Shown here one piece after another: positions 1-9,529 of a DNA stretch of 64,000 nt (position 1 is the first letter of the stretch; every line of letters starts with the position of its first letter). The stretch comes from an uncultured Flavobacteriales bacterium (GTDB taxonomy: Bacteria > Bacteroidota > Bacteroidia > Flavobacteriales_G > Salibacteraceae): NCBI GenBank assembly GCA_905479105.1, contig CAJQLE010000005.1:186001-250000 (forward strand), written 5' to 3'. Made by a program: the position numbers and the translations under genes. The notes below the pieces were generated by a model. The model did no database searches and had not been told where the DNA came from. It saw only the letters and a program-made list of their open reading frames with translations.

Positions 1-1
1 T

Positions 2-772
2 GGTAAAATGGTAGATGGCATCATCAACGATGGTTTGATGGATGTTTATTCAGACCAATTAATGGGAACCTGCGCTGAGCTTTGTGCTGAAGAATATAAA
101 TTCTCTCGCGAAGACCAAGACAATTTCGCCATTGAGTCTTACAAGAAATCTGCAAAAGCTTGGGATAATGGATGGTTTGATGAAGAAATCGTTCCAGTTG
201 AGATTCCTCAGCGCAAAGGCGACCCAATCCTTTTCAGCAAAGACGAAGAATATACCAACGTTAAGTTTGAGAAAATTCCAACGTTAAGAACGGTATTCAA
301 GAAGGACGGAACAGTAACTGCAGCTAATGCATCTACCATCAATGATGGAGCTTCGGCTTTGGTTTTGATGAGTGCTGAGAAAGCGGCAGAACTTGGATTG
401 AAGCCTATCGCTAAAATCAAGTCGTTTGCTGATGCAGCACAAAGTAGTGAGTGGTTCACAACAGCTCCGTCTAAGGCAGTGCCAATTGCTTTAGACCGCG
501 CTAGAATGAGCGTAAATGATGTTGATTTCTGGGAATTAAACGAAGCATTCGCAGTAGTGAGTTTAGCTAACGTTAAAATTTTAGGCATTGACCCAGCCAA
601 GGTTGATGTGCACGGTGGAGCCGTTTCTTTGGGTCACCCACTGGGAAACTCTGGCAGCCGCATCATAGTAACATTGATCAACGTATTGCGCCAACAAGGC
701 GGCAAGATTGGTGGAGCTGGCATATGCAATGGTGGTGGTGGCGCAAGTGCCATGATCATTGAGTTGTTATAA
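2..772 (+). CDS. acetyl-CoA C-acetyltransferase (thiolase), 3' part
   Basis: The C-terminal two thirds of a thiolase, which condenses or cleaves acetyl-CoA and acetoacetyl-CoA in the cytosol. The reading frame is open to the left edge and the first residues (GKMVDG, following what is normally a GDG stretch) lie mid-protein, so the apparent ATG at 8 is not the start. About 256 of roughly 390 residues are present. Visible thiolase landmarks are NEAFA, the GHPLGNSG loop carrying the catalytic histidine, and CNGGGGAS with the second catalytic cysteine close to the C terminus. The nucleophilic cysteine of the N-terminal half is outside the window. A strong terminator follows. Family assignment is secure; the physiological direction (degradation or synthesis) cannot be told. 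Confidence 0.95.
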   Translation, partial: GKMVDGIINDGLMDVYSDQLMGTCAELCAEEYKFSREDQDNFAIESYKKSAKAWDNGWFDEEIVPVEIPQRKGDPILFSKDEEYTNVKFEKIPTLRTVFKKDGTVTAANASTINDGASALVLMSAEKAAELGLKPIAKIKSFADAAQSSEWFTTAPSKAVPIALDRARMSVNDVDFWELNEAFAVVSLANVKILGIDPAKVDVHGGAVSLGHPLGNSGSRIIVTLINVLRQQGGKIGGAGICNGGGGASAMIIELL

Positions 773-796
773 ACTATTATCACATATAGATTTTTT

Positions 797-824
797 AAAA
801 GCGCCCTTTACGGGCGCTTTTTTT
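797..824 (+). terminator. rho-independent terminator after thiolase
   Basis: A perfect 10-bp stem (797-806 with 812-821, core GCGCCC/GGGCGC) with a 5-base loop, followed by a T run. It sits 25 bases after the thiolase stop codon and separates it from the next gene. Confidence 0.9.
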
Positions 825-890
825 ATGGCTGACCAATTATTTACAGTCTATAAAGTCAGCTAACTTATTGATTTATCGTACATTCCAGAG

Positions 891-2075
891 TTGAACCTAA
901 TAAAAAACATAGCTTTTCTTGTGCTTTTAGCCATAACTCAATTGAGTTTTGGTACAAATTATACCAGCACTTCAAACGGAGATTATGATCTTGCAATATG
1001 GACGCTACAAGCCCCTAACCCTATCCCAGTGGGAGATACTGTTTTCATTAATCATTCGGTTACATTAATGGCCGAGCTAAAAGTAAGGGATGTGCTTGTA
1101 ATCAACGCATCAGGCACGGTAAATGGCGATAACAAACTTACTAATGACGCTGTTGGAGGAGCTATTTTAAACTACGGCTCTATAGACATTGACAAAGAGC
1201 TGCATATTGATGGCAGTTTTTTCAATTACAATTACGCGAAAGCTCTTAAGATGCACATAGACGGCTATGTCTGCAACCTAGATACAATGGAAGTGGCAGC
1301 TGATGAAAAAATTGATCTGCACGGAGGAGAGCTGGATTGTGGAGGAACAGTGATCGCTTGTGAAGTAAAATTTCACGATAATGGAGGCACACCTTCTAAG
1401 TTAACCAGTGTCAACATTGACACCTGCTCCCTTACCTGCCCTAGCCCACCAATATTTGTTGTGGATCCTCCGGGTGAAGATCCAACAGTAGACTCAAACA
1501 ACACGGCCGTTTGCAACATTGTTTTGGCTACTGGCATAGCCTTACCGATTGAACTGTCTTACTTTGATGTTTTCTCAGAAGGTGATTATGTCAAAGTCAT
1601 TTGGGAAACACTCAGCGAAGTAGAAAATGACCACTTCATACTTCAACGCTCAGAAAATGGATACCATTGGTCTGACCTTGCTACCATTTCTGGGGCTGGC
1701 TTCTCCAACGAAATAATAAAGTATGAGCACTTGGATTTCAAACCCTTGAATGGTTTATCATACTATAGACTCAAGCAAGTTGATTTTAATGGTCGGCCTG
1801 ATTATTCAGAATCAATCAGCGTTTCACTTAATTTTGATACGGAAGAAATCATTCGTTTGTTTCCTAGTCCAGCACGTTCAATCTTGCATGTAAGAGGTGT
1901 GAACTCCGATGATCAAAAGATTTCCGTTTTTGACTCTTTTGGAAGAGACTTGACACCGCAAATTGATCAAACAAGAACTTCGAAAAACGAAGTTTCATTG
2001 AACATTAGCCAACTGCACTCTGGAATTTTGATCCTTCAGGTAAATGATCAAGCTTTGCACTTCCTTAAGCAATAG
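891..2075 (+). CDS. secreted protein with T9SS type A sorting domain
   Basis: A 394-residue exported protein that begins at a TTG codon. The TTG is favoured because it gives a complete signal peptide (MNLIKN, then a hydrophobic stretch ending near LSFG), while the next in-frame ATG lies beyond it. Residues 25-200 look beta-rich and hold no recognised catalytic motif. Residues 215-310 carry the fibronectin-like segment common before Bacteroidota sorting domains (SYYRLKQVDFNGR). The last ~75 residues, from FPSPARS, through ISVFDSFGR, to SGILILQV, form a type A T9SS sorting domain. It is therefore probably surface-attached or released through type IX secretion. The cargo function is unknown. Confidence 0.85.
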   Translation: MNLIKNIAFLVLLAITQLSFGTNYTSTSNGDYDLAIWTLQAPNPIPVGDTVFINHSVTLMAELKVRDVLVINASGTVNGDNKLTNDAVGGAILNYGSIDIDKELHIDGSFFNYNYAKALKMHIDGYVCNLDTMEVAADEKIDLHGGELDCGGTVIACEVKFHDNGGTPSKLTSVNIDTCSLTCPSPPIFVVDPPGEDPTVDSNNTAVCNIVLATGIALPIELSYFDVFSEGDYVKVIWETLSEVENDHFILQRSENGYHWSDLATISGAGFSNEIIKYEHLDFKPLNGLSYYRLKQVDFNGRPDYSESISVSLNFDTEEIIRLFPSPARSILHVRGVNSDDQKISVFDSFGRDLTPQIDQTRTSKNEVSLNISQLHSGILILQVNDQALHFLKQ

Positions 2076-2210
2076 CGCAAAAAACCAAACCCCAGAGTGG
2101 CTCCCTTTATTTTCCACAAAACGCCATTTCTGACCTTATTCTATTTACTGCTCCAACAGATGCATGATTCTGCAAGAAACACCTCATATTAGCGTTAGAA
2201 AAGAAAAATC

Positions 2211-2432
2211 ATGAACTCCAAATTAATCGCCACTGCTCTATTCGTTTCCCTTTTGATAGTCAGCTGCAAAAAAGACTGTGATGAGCCTATTCCTGATCAA
2301 TGCCAGGTGATAAACTATGATCCTTTATACTACGAACCTGTATGCGGTTGTGATGGAAAAACATATACAAACAACCTGGTTGCAGAATGTCAGTATGGAA
2401 TACTGGATTACTCTGAAGGAAAATGCAAGTAA
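2211..2432 (+). CDS. Kazal-type inhibitor-like lipoprotein
   Basis: A 73-residue lipoprotein. The signal peptide ends in the lipobox IVSC (Cys19), so the mature protein should be lipid-anchored to a membrane. The mature part is one cysteine-rich module with the core EPVCGCDGKTYTNN (residues 42-55), which is the hallmark of Kazal/follistatin-like serine protease inhibitor domains. Mature cysteines other than the anchor are at 23, 31, 45, 47, 60 and 72. The usual Cys after the TYxN motif is replaced (TNNL), while an extra Cys sits in CGCDG. Role inferred as protection against proteases; inhibitory activity is not shown. The gene stands alone, with converging downstream neighbours. Confidence 0.8.
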   Translation: MNSKLIATALFVSLLIVSCKKDCDEPIPDQCQVINYDPLYYEPVCGCDGKTYTNNLVAECQYGILDYSEGKCK

Positions 2433-2435
2433 AGA

Positions 2436-3023
2436 TCAGTCTTGCCAATCGCGAATGATGAAATAAAGCGTGGGTTTATCTTCACTTGGTTTCCATTCAT
2501 CATAGATTTTAAATCCATAGCGCAGGTACATTTTAAGCGCGCCTTTTGATGATGTTTCTGCTGCTATCGGCAATTGCAGCTCTTTGGCATAACCGAAACA
2601 GAAGTCTCTGATTTGAATCATGCGCTGAAGGTCCTTCACAGAATTGTCAAAGCCCAGTAACCAGAAATACAAATGTTTTTCTTTGGTTCTCCTTTTTTGC
2701 AATCTTAGCTCACGCAATATCATTTGAGGAGCCCTTTCCCAAGAGATGCCGTAGTGCACCAACTTAAAATAATTGGAAACGGCACTTGCAAAGCTCAGTT
2801 TCTTCCAGCTTTTGAAAAGCAAGGCCACGCCCATTTCATCTGAAGTTAAAAAGGCTCCCTCCTTCTCCATCGACACGCTGACGCAAAAGTCGAACAGTAC
2901 CTTTACGCGTTCATCCTTTTTACTATCGTATTTAATGACGGAGGTTACTGCATCAATATCCTTGAATGCAGTGCAAACAATTTCTACCGCTTTATTCTTG
3001 GTTGATGAAGTTATCTTCTTCAC
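2436..3023 (-). CDS. GNAT-family N-acetyltransferase
   Basis: A 195-residue protein resembling Bacteroidota GNAT acetyltransferases, which move an acetyl group from acetyl-CoA to an amine. The C-terminal half shows the fold best: HLYFWLLGFDN (beta-4 like) and AAETSSKGALKMYLRYGFKIYDEW, the typical end of a GNAT domain where a residue pair followed by YxxxGF packs near the acetyl-CoA site. Motif A is degenerate, without a clear Q/RxxGxG/A, so substrate and even activity are uncertain. It converges with the Kazal lipoprotein, leaving only 3 bases between the stops. Unlinked to any pathway here. Confidence 0.75.
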   Translation of the reverse strand: MKKITSSTKNKAVEIVCTAFKDIDAVTSVIKYDSKKDERVKVLFDFCVSVSMEKEGAFLTSDEMGVALLFKSWKKLSFASAVSNYFKLVHYGISWERAPQMILRELRLQKRRTKEKHLYFWLLGFDNSVKDLQRMIQIRDFCFGYAKELQLPIAAETSSKGALKMYLRYGFKIYDEWKPSEDKPTLYFIIRDWQD

Positions 3024-3161
3024 TTACTTCCGTTTCTATCTGATTATGCAGAGGTGCAAAGCAAAAATACAATCACATGTATTTCGATCCATTGATAGGC
3101 ATCACTATTGCATAAAGAAGAAGCTGAATTGATAAAAATCTTTAGCCATCTTAAAGCAAAA

Positions 3162-3584
3162 TCAAACTTTAAAGTAGCTTTTATATTGCCAAATTCTGGG
3201 TAAAAAAGAAAACAGCAAGACAGGATAGAATAGCAAATCTGTAATGATATTTCCCGTGGAGAAGGTCATGTTATCTTCAATAATAGTGCTGGTTCCCGCA
3301 GCATGTAAAATGTGCTTGTGCTTCCATTTTTTTAGCGGGAAAGGCAACTTCCTGCCTTCATCAATAAAAAAACACCGATCATTTGAAATTCCATCTTCAG
3401 TTATTTCACTTATCCATTCACCTGCAACAGGTAATTTGAGATGAACCCTGTCCCCTTTTTTTGAGCCACCAAACTCAATCAATTGGGCACCAGGAGGCAA
3501 TAGGTATTTGAATAAATCGCCATCAAACCGATGATATACCGATGCTAAATCTCCATTAACTTTTGACCTGAGTGTGATGTTCAT
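3162..3584 (-). CDS. SRPBCC (START/Bet v 1-like) family protein
   Basis: A 140-residue soluble protein of the SRPBCC ligand-binding superfamily. It has the usual N-terminal strand (MNITLRSKVNG) followed by a helix segment with FDGDLFKYLLPPGA, and a series of beta strands (RVHLKLPVAGEW, KHKHILHAAGTSTIIEDNMTF) leading to a C-terminal helix (LLFYPVLLFSFLPRIWQYKSYF). Proteins of this layout are often labelled cell division inhibitor-like or polyketide cyclase-like, with no defined ligand. No enzyme residues can be named. The gene stands alone on the minus strand. Confidence 0.7.
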   Translation of the reverse strand: MNITLRSKVNGDLASVYHRFDGDLFKYLLPPGAQLIEFGGSKKGDRVHLKLPVAGEWISEITEDGISNDRCFFIDEGRKLPFPLKKWKHKHILHAAGTSTIIEDNMTFSTGNIITDLLFYPVLLFSFLPRIWQYKSYFKV

Positions 3585-3943
3585 AATAGCAATTAACTGC
3601 TCCAGCTAGAGAATGTTTAAGAAAACAAGCGCTTAGCTTATTCTGCGAAGCGAGATATTAAGTAACGAAATAATAAGGACATGAACCGGACGATTTTGAA
3701 AACAAACCACCGGTTTAAGCAATGCTCTTAATTAATGGACTGGTTTAAGACTTCTTACTAATTATTACCTTTTGCCTCTTAACAACATCAAAACATGAGC
3801 GATTTGCAAAAAACAGTGAATCCATTAGATAGAATATTCACCAATAACCAAGGTTTTAAAAGGATCACAGGCGATGATGCAGGAAATAAATAAATGCGCA
3901 ATGATCTTTTTACAATTGTTGTGTTTCATTAAGAAAAACTAAT
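3585..3943. other. 359-bp intergenic region with one weak mini-ORF
   Basis: No convincing gene. An ATG-initiated ORF of 32 codons lies at 3795-3893 (starting MSDLQKTVNP); it could be a remnant of the 5' end of a larger gene but has no recognisable match. A short inverted repeat AACCGG/CCGGTT occurs at 3684-3689 and 3710-3715. The right end (GTTGTGT at 3918-3924, then an A-rich leader) resembles the border seen again at 4764-4790, which is part of the reason to consider the following genes cassette-like. Confidence 0.4.
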
Positions 3944-4273
3944 ATGAGTGACATAAAAGAAATAACTGAAGCTCTGATTAAATTCAGAAATGAAAGAGAC
4001 TGGGAACAGTTTCACAATCCTAAAGATCTCGCTGTTGCTCTTAATATTGAGGCAGGTGAACTTTTAGAAAACTTCTTATGGAAATCTCATGAAGAAGCAG
4101 ATAAAGAGAAAGTAAAAGAAGAATTAGCTGATGTTCTTGCTTATTCTCTTCTGTTAGCTGAAAAATATGGATTTGATGTTAAAGATATCCTGTTTGACAA
4201 AATCAAAAAGAACGAAGAAAAATATCCAGTGGAAAAAGCTAAAGGAACTGCGAAAAAATATAACGAGCTTTAA
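3944..4273 (+). CDS. MazG-like nucleotide pyrophosphohydrolase (RS21-C6/dCTPase type)
   Basis: A 109-residue all-alpha NTP pyrophosphohydrolase of the MazG/RS21-C6 group, which hydrolyses (d)NTPs to NMP and PPi and clears unusual or damaged nucleotides. The metal-binding ExxE motif is E36-A-G-E39 and its partner ExxD is E60-L-A-D63, separated by a lysine/glutamate-rich helix; both are intact. The length is typical for the single-domain form. Its stop codon overlaps the start of the GIY-YIG gene by one base (TAATG), so the two are probably co-translated. The pair and the following small gene form an accessory patch between housekeeping genes. The exact nucleotide substrate is unknown. Confidence 0.85.
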   Translation: MSDIKEITEALIKFRNERDWEQFHNPKDLAVALNIEAGELLENFLWKSHEEADKEKVKEELADVLAYSLLLAEKYGFDVKDILFDKIKKNEEKYPVEKAKGTAKKYNEL

Positions 4274-4710
4274 TGATTCAGACTCAAGTAAAAATAAATC
4301 ATTACGACTTTGAAAATAGTCTATTTGAAGATTTCAGCACAAATCATTTTGCTAAAGACCTTTGGCCCCTAGTTTACATTTTAAGTGATGGCGATTCCAA
4401 AACAGCTTATGTTGGTGAAACAACTGATGCCTACTCTAGAATGGGAACTCACTTAAAACATAAGACTAAAAGTAAACTCACATCTGTCCATTTAATCACA
4501 AGTGAAAAATTCAACAAATCTGCTACTCTTGATATAGAATCTAATCTGATAAAATATATGTCAGGGGATAATAAATTCACCCTGCTTAACGGAAATCTTG
4601 GACTTGCCAATCACAATTATTATCAAAAGACGAGATTGAAAAGTGTAAATCGGTTATTCAAGAAACATTCGTCAATTAAAAAAACGGTGCCCAACATCGC
4701 CTATAGCTGA
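4273..4710 (+). CDS. stand-alone GIY-YIG domain protein
   Basis: A 145-residue protein with a GIY-YIG nuclease-like core: V34-Y35-I36 (GIY position), Y46-V47-G48 (YIG position), Arg56 in the following helix, and Glu89 in LDIESNLIKYM, the expected metal ligand. The sequence around ITSEKFNKSATLDIES and LLNGNLGLANHNYYQ resembles the N-terminal GIY-YIG part of large DUF2075 proteins, where an ATPase/helicase domain follows. Here the protein stops just where that fusion would continue, and the last residues (PNIAYS) are encoded by a repeat-like sequence. It is either a free-standing domain or a truncated one. Coupled by a one-base overlap to the MazG-like gene. Confidence 0.75.
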   Translation: MIQTQVKINHYDFENSLFEDFSTNHFAKDLWPLVYILSDGDSKTAYVGETTDAYSRMGTHLKHKTKSKLTSVHLITSEKFNKSATLDIESNLIKYMSGDNKFTLLNGNLGLANHNYYQKTRLKSVNRLFKKHSSIKKTVPNIAYS

Positions 4711-4770
4711 TGCCGGCTTGAAACTAAAAAAGGATATTTTGTACTTTCAATAACCACCCGCCCGTTGCAC
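4689..4770 (+). repeat. attC-like or cassette-border-like sequence
   Basis: An 82-bp stretch bounded by GCCCAAC (4689-4695, fits RYYYAAC) and GTTGCAC (4764-4770, six of seven fit to GTTRRRY). It starts inside the last codons of the GIY-YIG gene and ends shortly before the next small gene. The outer ends are near-complementary, but the inner arms do not pair well, so a true integron recombination site is not established. No integrase gene is visible in the window. Confidence 0.3.
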
Positions 4771-4818
4771 GACATTTTAAACTGAAGAAACAACGCAAAC
4801 AAATCAAATATTAGTCAA

Positions 4819-5007
4819 ATGGCAAAAACTTGGTTGATAGCAATATCCCTAATTTTAATACTCATTGTTATTTTATGGAGACTTACAAGAGGTTATCTTA
4901 AAGAAGGAACTGGGCTTGTTTATTGGCAAGTTGTGGCTTACACTAGTACAGCAATTACCTTGCTCATCATGTATATTTTAAAATGGACAAACATTTTGAA
5001 TTTTTAG
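4819..5007 (+). CDS. small two-helix membrane protein
   Basis: A 62-residue hydrophobic protein with two predicted transmembrane segments, roughly residues 5-22 (LIAISLILILIVILW) and 36-56 (VVAYTSTAITLLIMYIL), joined by a short loop with RGYLKEGTG. No family is recognised. It follows a repeat-like border and an A-rich leader, a layout typical of single-gene cassettes in marine Bacteroidota. A short AT-rich gap follows it without a recognisable partner. Function unknown. Confidence 0.55.
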   Translation: MAKTWLIAISLILILIVILWRLTRGYLKEGTGLVYWQVVAYTSTAITLLIMYILKWTNILNF

Positions 5008-5117
5008 GTGCCTAAGTCAAGCACAAAAAAGATAAAGATTGACAACATGAATCTAATTTGCTGAAAATCACCAAATACAAATTACTTAAAGTCTAAAGAG
5101 CCTATTTGCCTACCCCA

Positions 5118-5954
5118 ATGTCTATAATAATCTGTCCTTATTGCAAAAGTCCTTTATCGAATTCTAAAGAAAAGACATTCACCTGTGAAAACAACCACTC
5201 TTTTGACATAGCCAAGCAGGGGTATTTAAACTTGCTACCTGTAAATCAAAAAAAATCTAAAGATCCAGGCGACAATCAAATGATGATTGCGGCCAGAAGA
5301 AGCTTTTTAGAACTTGGGTTTTACGACCCTCTTATAGAAAGCATTAAGACGCTTATTACTGATGAGATGTCCTTTGCAAGCAAGAGTATCATTGCATTTG
5401 ATGCCGGCTGTGGAGAAGGCTATTATTCTGAAAAAGCACTAAAAAACTTACCTGGTTTAGAAACAGAAGTATTGGGTACGGATATTTCTAAATACGCGGT
5501 AAAAAATGCTGCCAATAAGTATAAAGACAATTTCTACTTCGTTAGCTCGATATACAATTTACCTATTGCCGACAGCAGTACTGACCTCATTCTATCTGTT
5601 TTTTCGCCCGTTATGGAGGAAGAATTTAAGCGTATTTTATCCAAACAAGGCTACGTGATCATTGTAAGTCCCGCTCCTAATCACTTGCGTGAAATTGCAG
5701 AATTAATCTACGATTCCTTTAGGCCGCACGCATCTTCCGCAATTGAGCAGATGACTCCTTTATTCGGGCATCACGTCACAAAAAGAACAACTTTTAAAAT
5801 AGCTTTAAAAAGCAAGGAATCGGTGCTCTCTCTTTTAAAAATGACACCCTATTATTGGAGTACAGGTATAGAGCGATTAGAAAACATTACCACCAAAAGT
5901 GAATTATCCGTTACCTGTGATTTCACTATCGATGTTTTCAAATTAGTAAAGTAA
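5118..5954 (+). CDS. rlmA: 23S rRNA (guanine-N1)-methyltransferase RlmA family
   Basis: A 278-residue SAM-dependent methyltransferase of the RlmA family, which methylates N1 of a guanine in helix 35 of 23S rRNA. An N-terminal zinc finger is visible with ligands Cys6, Cys9, Cys23 and His27, followed by the family stretch FDIAKQGYLNLL and, near residues 95-105, the SAM-binding motif FDAGCGEGYYS. ATG at 5118 is preferred over an upstream TTG at 5106 because it places the zinc finger at the very N terminus, as in characterised members. Length is normal for the family. The gene is monocistronic here. Confidence 0.9.
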   Translation: MSIIICPYCKSPLSNSKEKTFTCENNHSFDIAKQGYLNLLPVNQKKSKDPGDNQMMIAARRSFLELGFYDPLIESIKTLITDEMSFASKSIIAFDAGCGEGYYSEKALKNLPGLETEVLGTDISKYAVKNAANKYKDNFYFVSSIYNLPIADSSTDLILSVFSPVMEEEFKRILSKQGYVIIVSPAPNHLREIAELIYDSFRPHASSAIEQMTPLFGHHVTKRTTFKIALKSKESVLSLLKMTPYYWSTGIERLENITTKSELSVTCDFTIDVFKLVK

Positions 5955-6044
5955 GGAGAAAAAGACTGTTTCTGTGATTAGCATAATGCATGACACTCAG
6001 TGACCAACTTAAACTTTATTGGGTCATGATCGGTTTAGTTATAA

Positions 6045-7304
<1,260 letters not shown>

Positions 7305-7331
7305 AAAGCCAAAACATATAGACGAACTTTT

Positions 7332-7862
7332 ATGAAATACTTAATTTGTATCATGACTATTTTTTCTTCCATGCCCTCACAGGTGATTTTTGACTTCAAC
7401 AAAAGCGCAGAGATTCAAAACTGGTTAATAGTAGATGATGTTGTGATGGGTGGGAAATCATCAGGAACGTTTAATTTAAATGCCGATGGATTTGGAGTTT
7501 TCGAAGGCAATATATCTCTGGATAACAATGGTGGCTTCTCTTCTGTGCGATATAGATTTGAAAAAACACTTGTAAAAGAATACTCTACGGTTCACATTAA
7601 ACTGAGAGGTGATGGCAAAAAATATCAGTTTAGGATTAAGGCCAAATCCGGGGATTATTACTCCTACATATCACCGTTTCAAACCACTGGAGAATGGCAA
7701 GAGATTGAAATTCCTCTGAAAGAGATGTACCCTTCTTTTAGGGGAAGAAAACTTGACCAACCTAATTTTTCTGATGATTATATAGAAGAAATTACCTTTT
7801 TGATAGGCAACAAAAAAGAGGAGGATTTTCAGCTATTGATAGCTAAAATTGAATTGAGATAA
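7332..7862 (+). CDS. CIA30 family protein
   Basis: A 176-residue protein whose body is a CIA30 (complex I intermediate-associated protein 30) beta-sandwich: VIFDFNKSAEIQNWLIVDDVVMGG with the conserved DVVMGG turn, then GVFEGNISLDNNGGFSSVR with the conserved GGF(S/A)SVR strand, and FRIKAKSGDYYSY. The first ~15 residues are hydrophobic (MKYLICIMTIFSSMPS), so it may be exported or membrane-tethered. Bacterial CIA30 proteins are poorly understood and related to carbohydrate-binding-like folds; a role in respiratory complex I assembly should not be assumed. It lies between two flavoenzyme genes, with gaps of 27 and 38 bases. Confidence 0.85.
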   Translation: MKYLICIMTIFSSMPSQVIFDFNKSAEIQNWLIVDDVVMGGKSSGTFNLNADGFGVFEGNISLDNNGGFSSVRYRFEKTLVKEYSTVHIKLRGDGKKYQFRIKAKSGDYYSYISPFQTTGEWQEIEIPLKEMYPSFRGRKLDQPNFSDDYIEEITFLIGNKKEEDFQLLIAKIELR

Positions 7863-7900
7863 TTCTTCGTCCTTTCAAAAGACGAATTTTAACGCTTTCA

Positions 7901-9022
7901 ATGAAAGATAGAACCATTATCATAGGCGCTGGTCCTGCAGGATTAGCTGCGGCAGGTCAACTGAGGCATGCTGGTTTAAGCTTTGAAATGATAGAGCAAA
8001 CGGATAAGATTGCTTCAACGTGGCATCAACACTATGACCGATTGCATTTACACACCGTGAAATCACGCTCTTCCCTGCCCTACCAAGATTTTCCCGATCA
8101 CTACCCTCAATATATCTCGAAAAAGCAGCTGATTGACTATTATGAAGACTATGCGAAAAGATTAGGACTAACACCTCATTTTAATACACGGGTCACATCT
8201 GTCGCTAAAACAAAAGAAGGATGGAAAATCATCTGTGCTGATGACAAAACATTTGAAACTGAAAATGTGATCATTGCCACTGGGCTCAACCGAATTCCTA
8301 AAATCCCTTCTTGGAAAGGTCAAGATTTATTTCGTGGAGATATGAGTCATGCTTCAAGCTATAAGAATTCTTCACCGTATTTAAAGAAGAAAGTGCTGGT
8401 TGTGGGAATGGGAAATACTGGAGCAGAAATTGCGCTCGATCTTGCCGAAGCCGATGTAGATGTGAGCATTTCTGTGAGGAGCGATTTGGTGATTGTACCA
8501 CGTGATTTTTTAGGCAGACCTATTCAACTCACCGCTGAGAAATTAGCCAAGTTGCCTTTCGGATTGGGAGATAGAATCGGAAAACTCGCCCCGAAGATTT
8601 CATTTGGAAATCTTGATAAGTATGGACTTACGCTGTCAAAAATGTCGCCTACAAAATTGCGATTGAAGCACGGGAAAACACCAACCATAGACCTCGGAAC
8701 GATAGAAAAGATCAAAGAAGGGAAAATCAAGATTTATAAAGAAATCCAAGAATTAGAAGAGAATAGTATCCGTTTTGTTGATTCTAAAATTAATCAATTT
8801 GATTCCATAATTCTAGCCACTGGCTATCATGCTCAGATAGATTCATTTCTTGGGAAGGACAATGCGTGCTTGGATGACAAAGGCGAACCGCAAACCAAAT
8901 TAGGCCGTGATAAAGCAAAAGGTCTTTACTTCATTGGCTATGAGAAATTCACTCTTGGTGGTATTCTAGGAACTTTGAAAGACGATGCCGCATTGATCGT
9001 GAATGACCTCAAGAAGGGTTAA
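7901..9022 (+). CDS. flavin-containing monooxygenase-like NAD(P)H/FAD oxidoreductase
   Basis: A 373-residue enzyme with two dinucleotide-binding Rossmann motifs: GAGPAGLAAAGQL near the N terminus for FAD and VVGMGNTGAEIALDLAE around residues 167-183 for NADPH. Between them, the TWHQHYDRLHLHTVKSRSSLP stretch (given here in part: HYDRLHLHT) is typical of the CzcO/YUCCA group of flavin monooxygenases, as is the ATG motif IILATGYHAQID near the C terminus. Such enzymes hydroxylate or oxidise small organic molecules. Substrate unknown. It ends the group that started with the amine oxidase-like gene. Confidence 0.85.
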   Translation: MKDRTIIIGAGPAGLAAAGQLRHAGLSFEMIEQTDKIASTWHQHYDRLHLHTVKSRSSLPYQDFPDHYPQYISKKQLIDYYEDYAKRLGLTPHFNTRVTSVAKTKEGWKIICADDKTFETENVIIATGLNRIPKIPSWKGQDLFRGDMSHASSYKNSSPYLKKKVLVVGMGNTGAEIALDLAEADVDVSISVRSDLVIVPRDFLGRPIQLTAEKLAKLPFGLGDRIGKLAPKISFGNLDKYGLTLSKMSPTKLRLKHGKTPTIDLGTIEKIKEGKIKIYKEIQELEENSIRFVDSKINQFDSIILATGYHAQIDSFLGKDNACLDDKGEPQTKLGRDKAKGLYFIGYEKFTLGGILGTLKDDAALIVNDLKKG

Positions 9023-9210
9023 GCATAACACTTGATCCTTTTATACTATGGCGTGCTGCCATTTGCCACTGCTGTTGGCTAAATACAAGAGTCGTTCAAG
9101 TGCAAACCTGAGTCGTTTTACACTTAATTTAGTATCGTGCTACATCATGGTTTTATGTATCTTTTTCGCTTACTGCTTTTATGTAGACCCTTTTATAAAA
9201 TAGCCAATAC

Positions 9211-9450
9211 ATGACCAATAAAATCGAAGAAAAAGAACCATCGAAAGAGCTGAACAGCGTTCAATCGCTGAGTGCTAGGCAGAAGATGTTATTCACTATG
9301 TTTTGTTGGGGCGTACAATCATGGGGTCAGGCAGATAACTTTAAAGCAAATGGGTACGACCAGAAGTATATAGATGCAAGGAAAGCAATGTTTACTGGAC
9401 TAGTCATTTACAGCATAGGCATTCTGCTGTTTATTCTATTTCTAATTTAG
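9211..9450 (+). CDS. small C-terminally anchored membrane protein
   Basis: A 79-residue protein, hydrophilic for about 55 residues and ending in one transmembrane helix (TGLVIYSIGILLFILFLI) that runs to the C terminus. This is a tail-anchor arrangement, with the charged N-terminal part expected in the cytoplasm. No known family or motif was recognised. It has its own ATG and lies between the flavoenzyme gene and a decayed YdeI-family gene. Real-gene status is supported only by length and composition. Confidence 0.5.
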   Translation: MTNKIEEKEPSKELNSVQSLSARQKMLFTMFCWGVQSWGQADNFKANGYDQKYIDARKAMFTGLVIYSIGILLFILFLI

Positions 9451-9529
9451 CAAGAGCACTTGCAGCAACAAATCCAAAATCAATTAGCTGCAGCCATTGC
9501 ACTTTGTAGCTTTGTTTATCCTTGATCTT

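Noticed and set aside
3795-3893. 32-codon ORF as a real gene
   Set aside because: There is no recognised sequence, membrane segment or coupling to the MazG-like gene; kept only as a note in the intergenic description.
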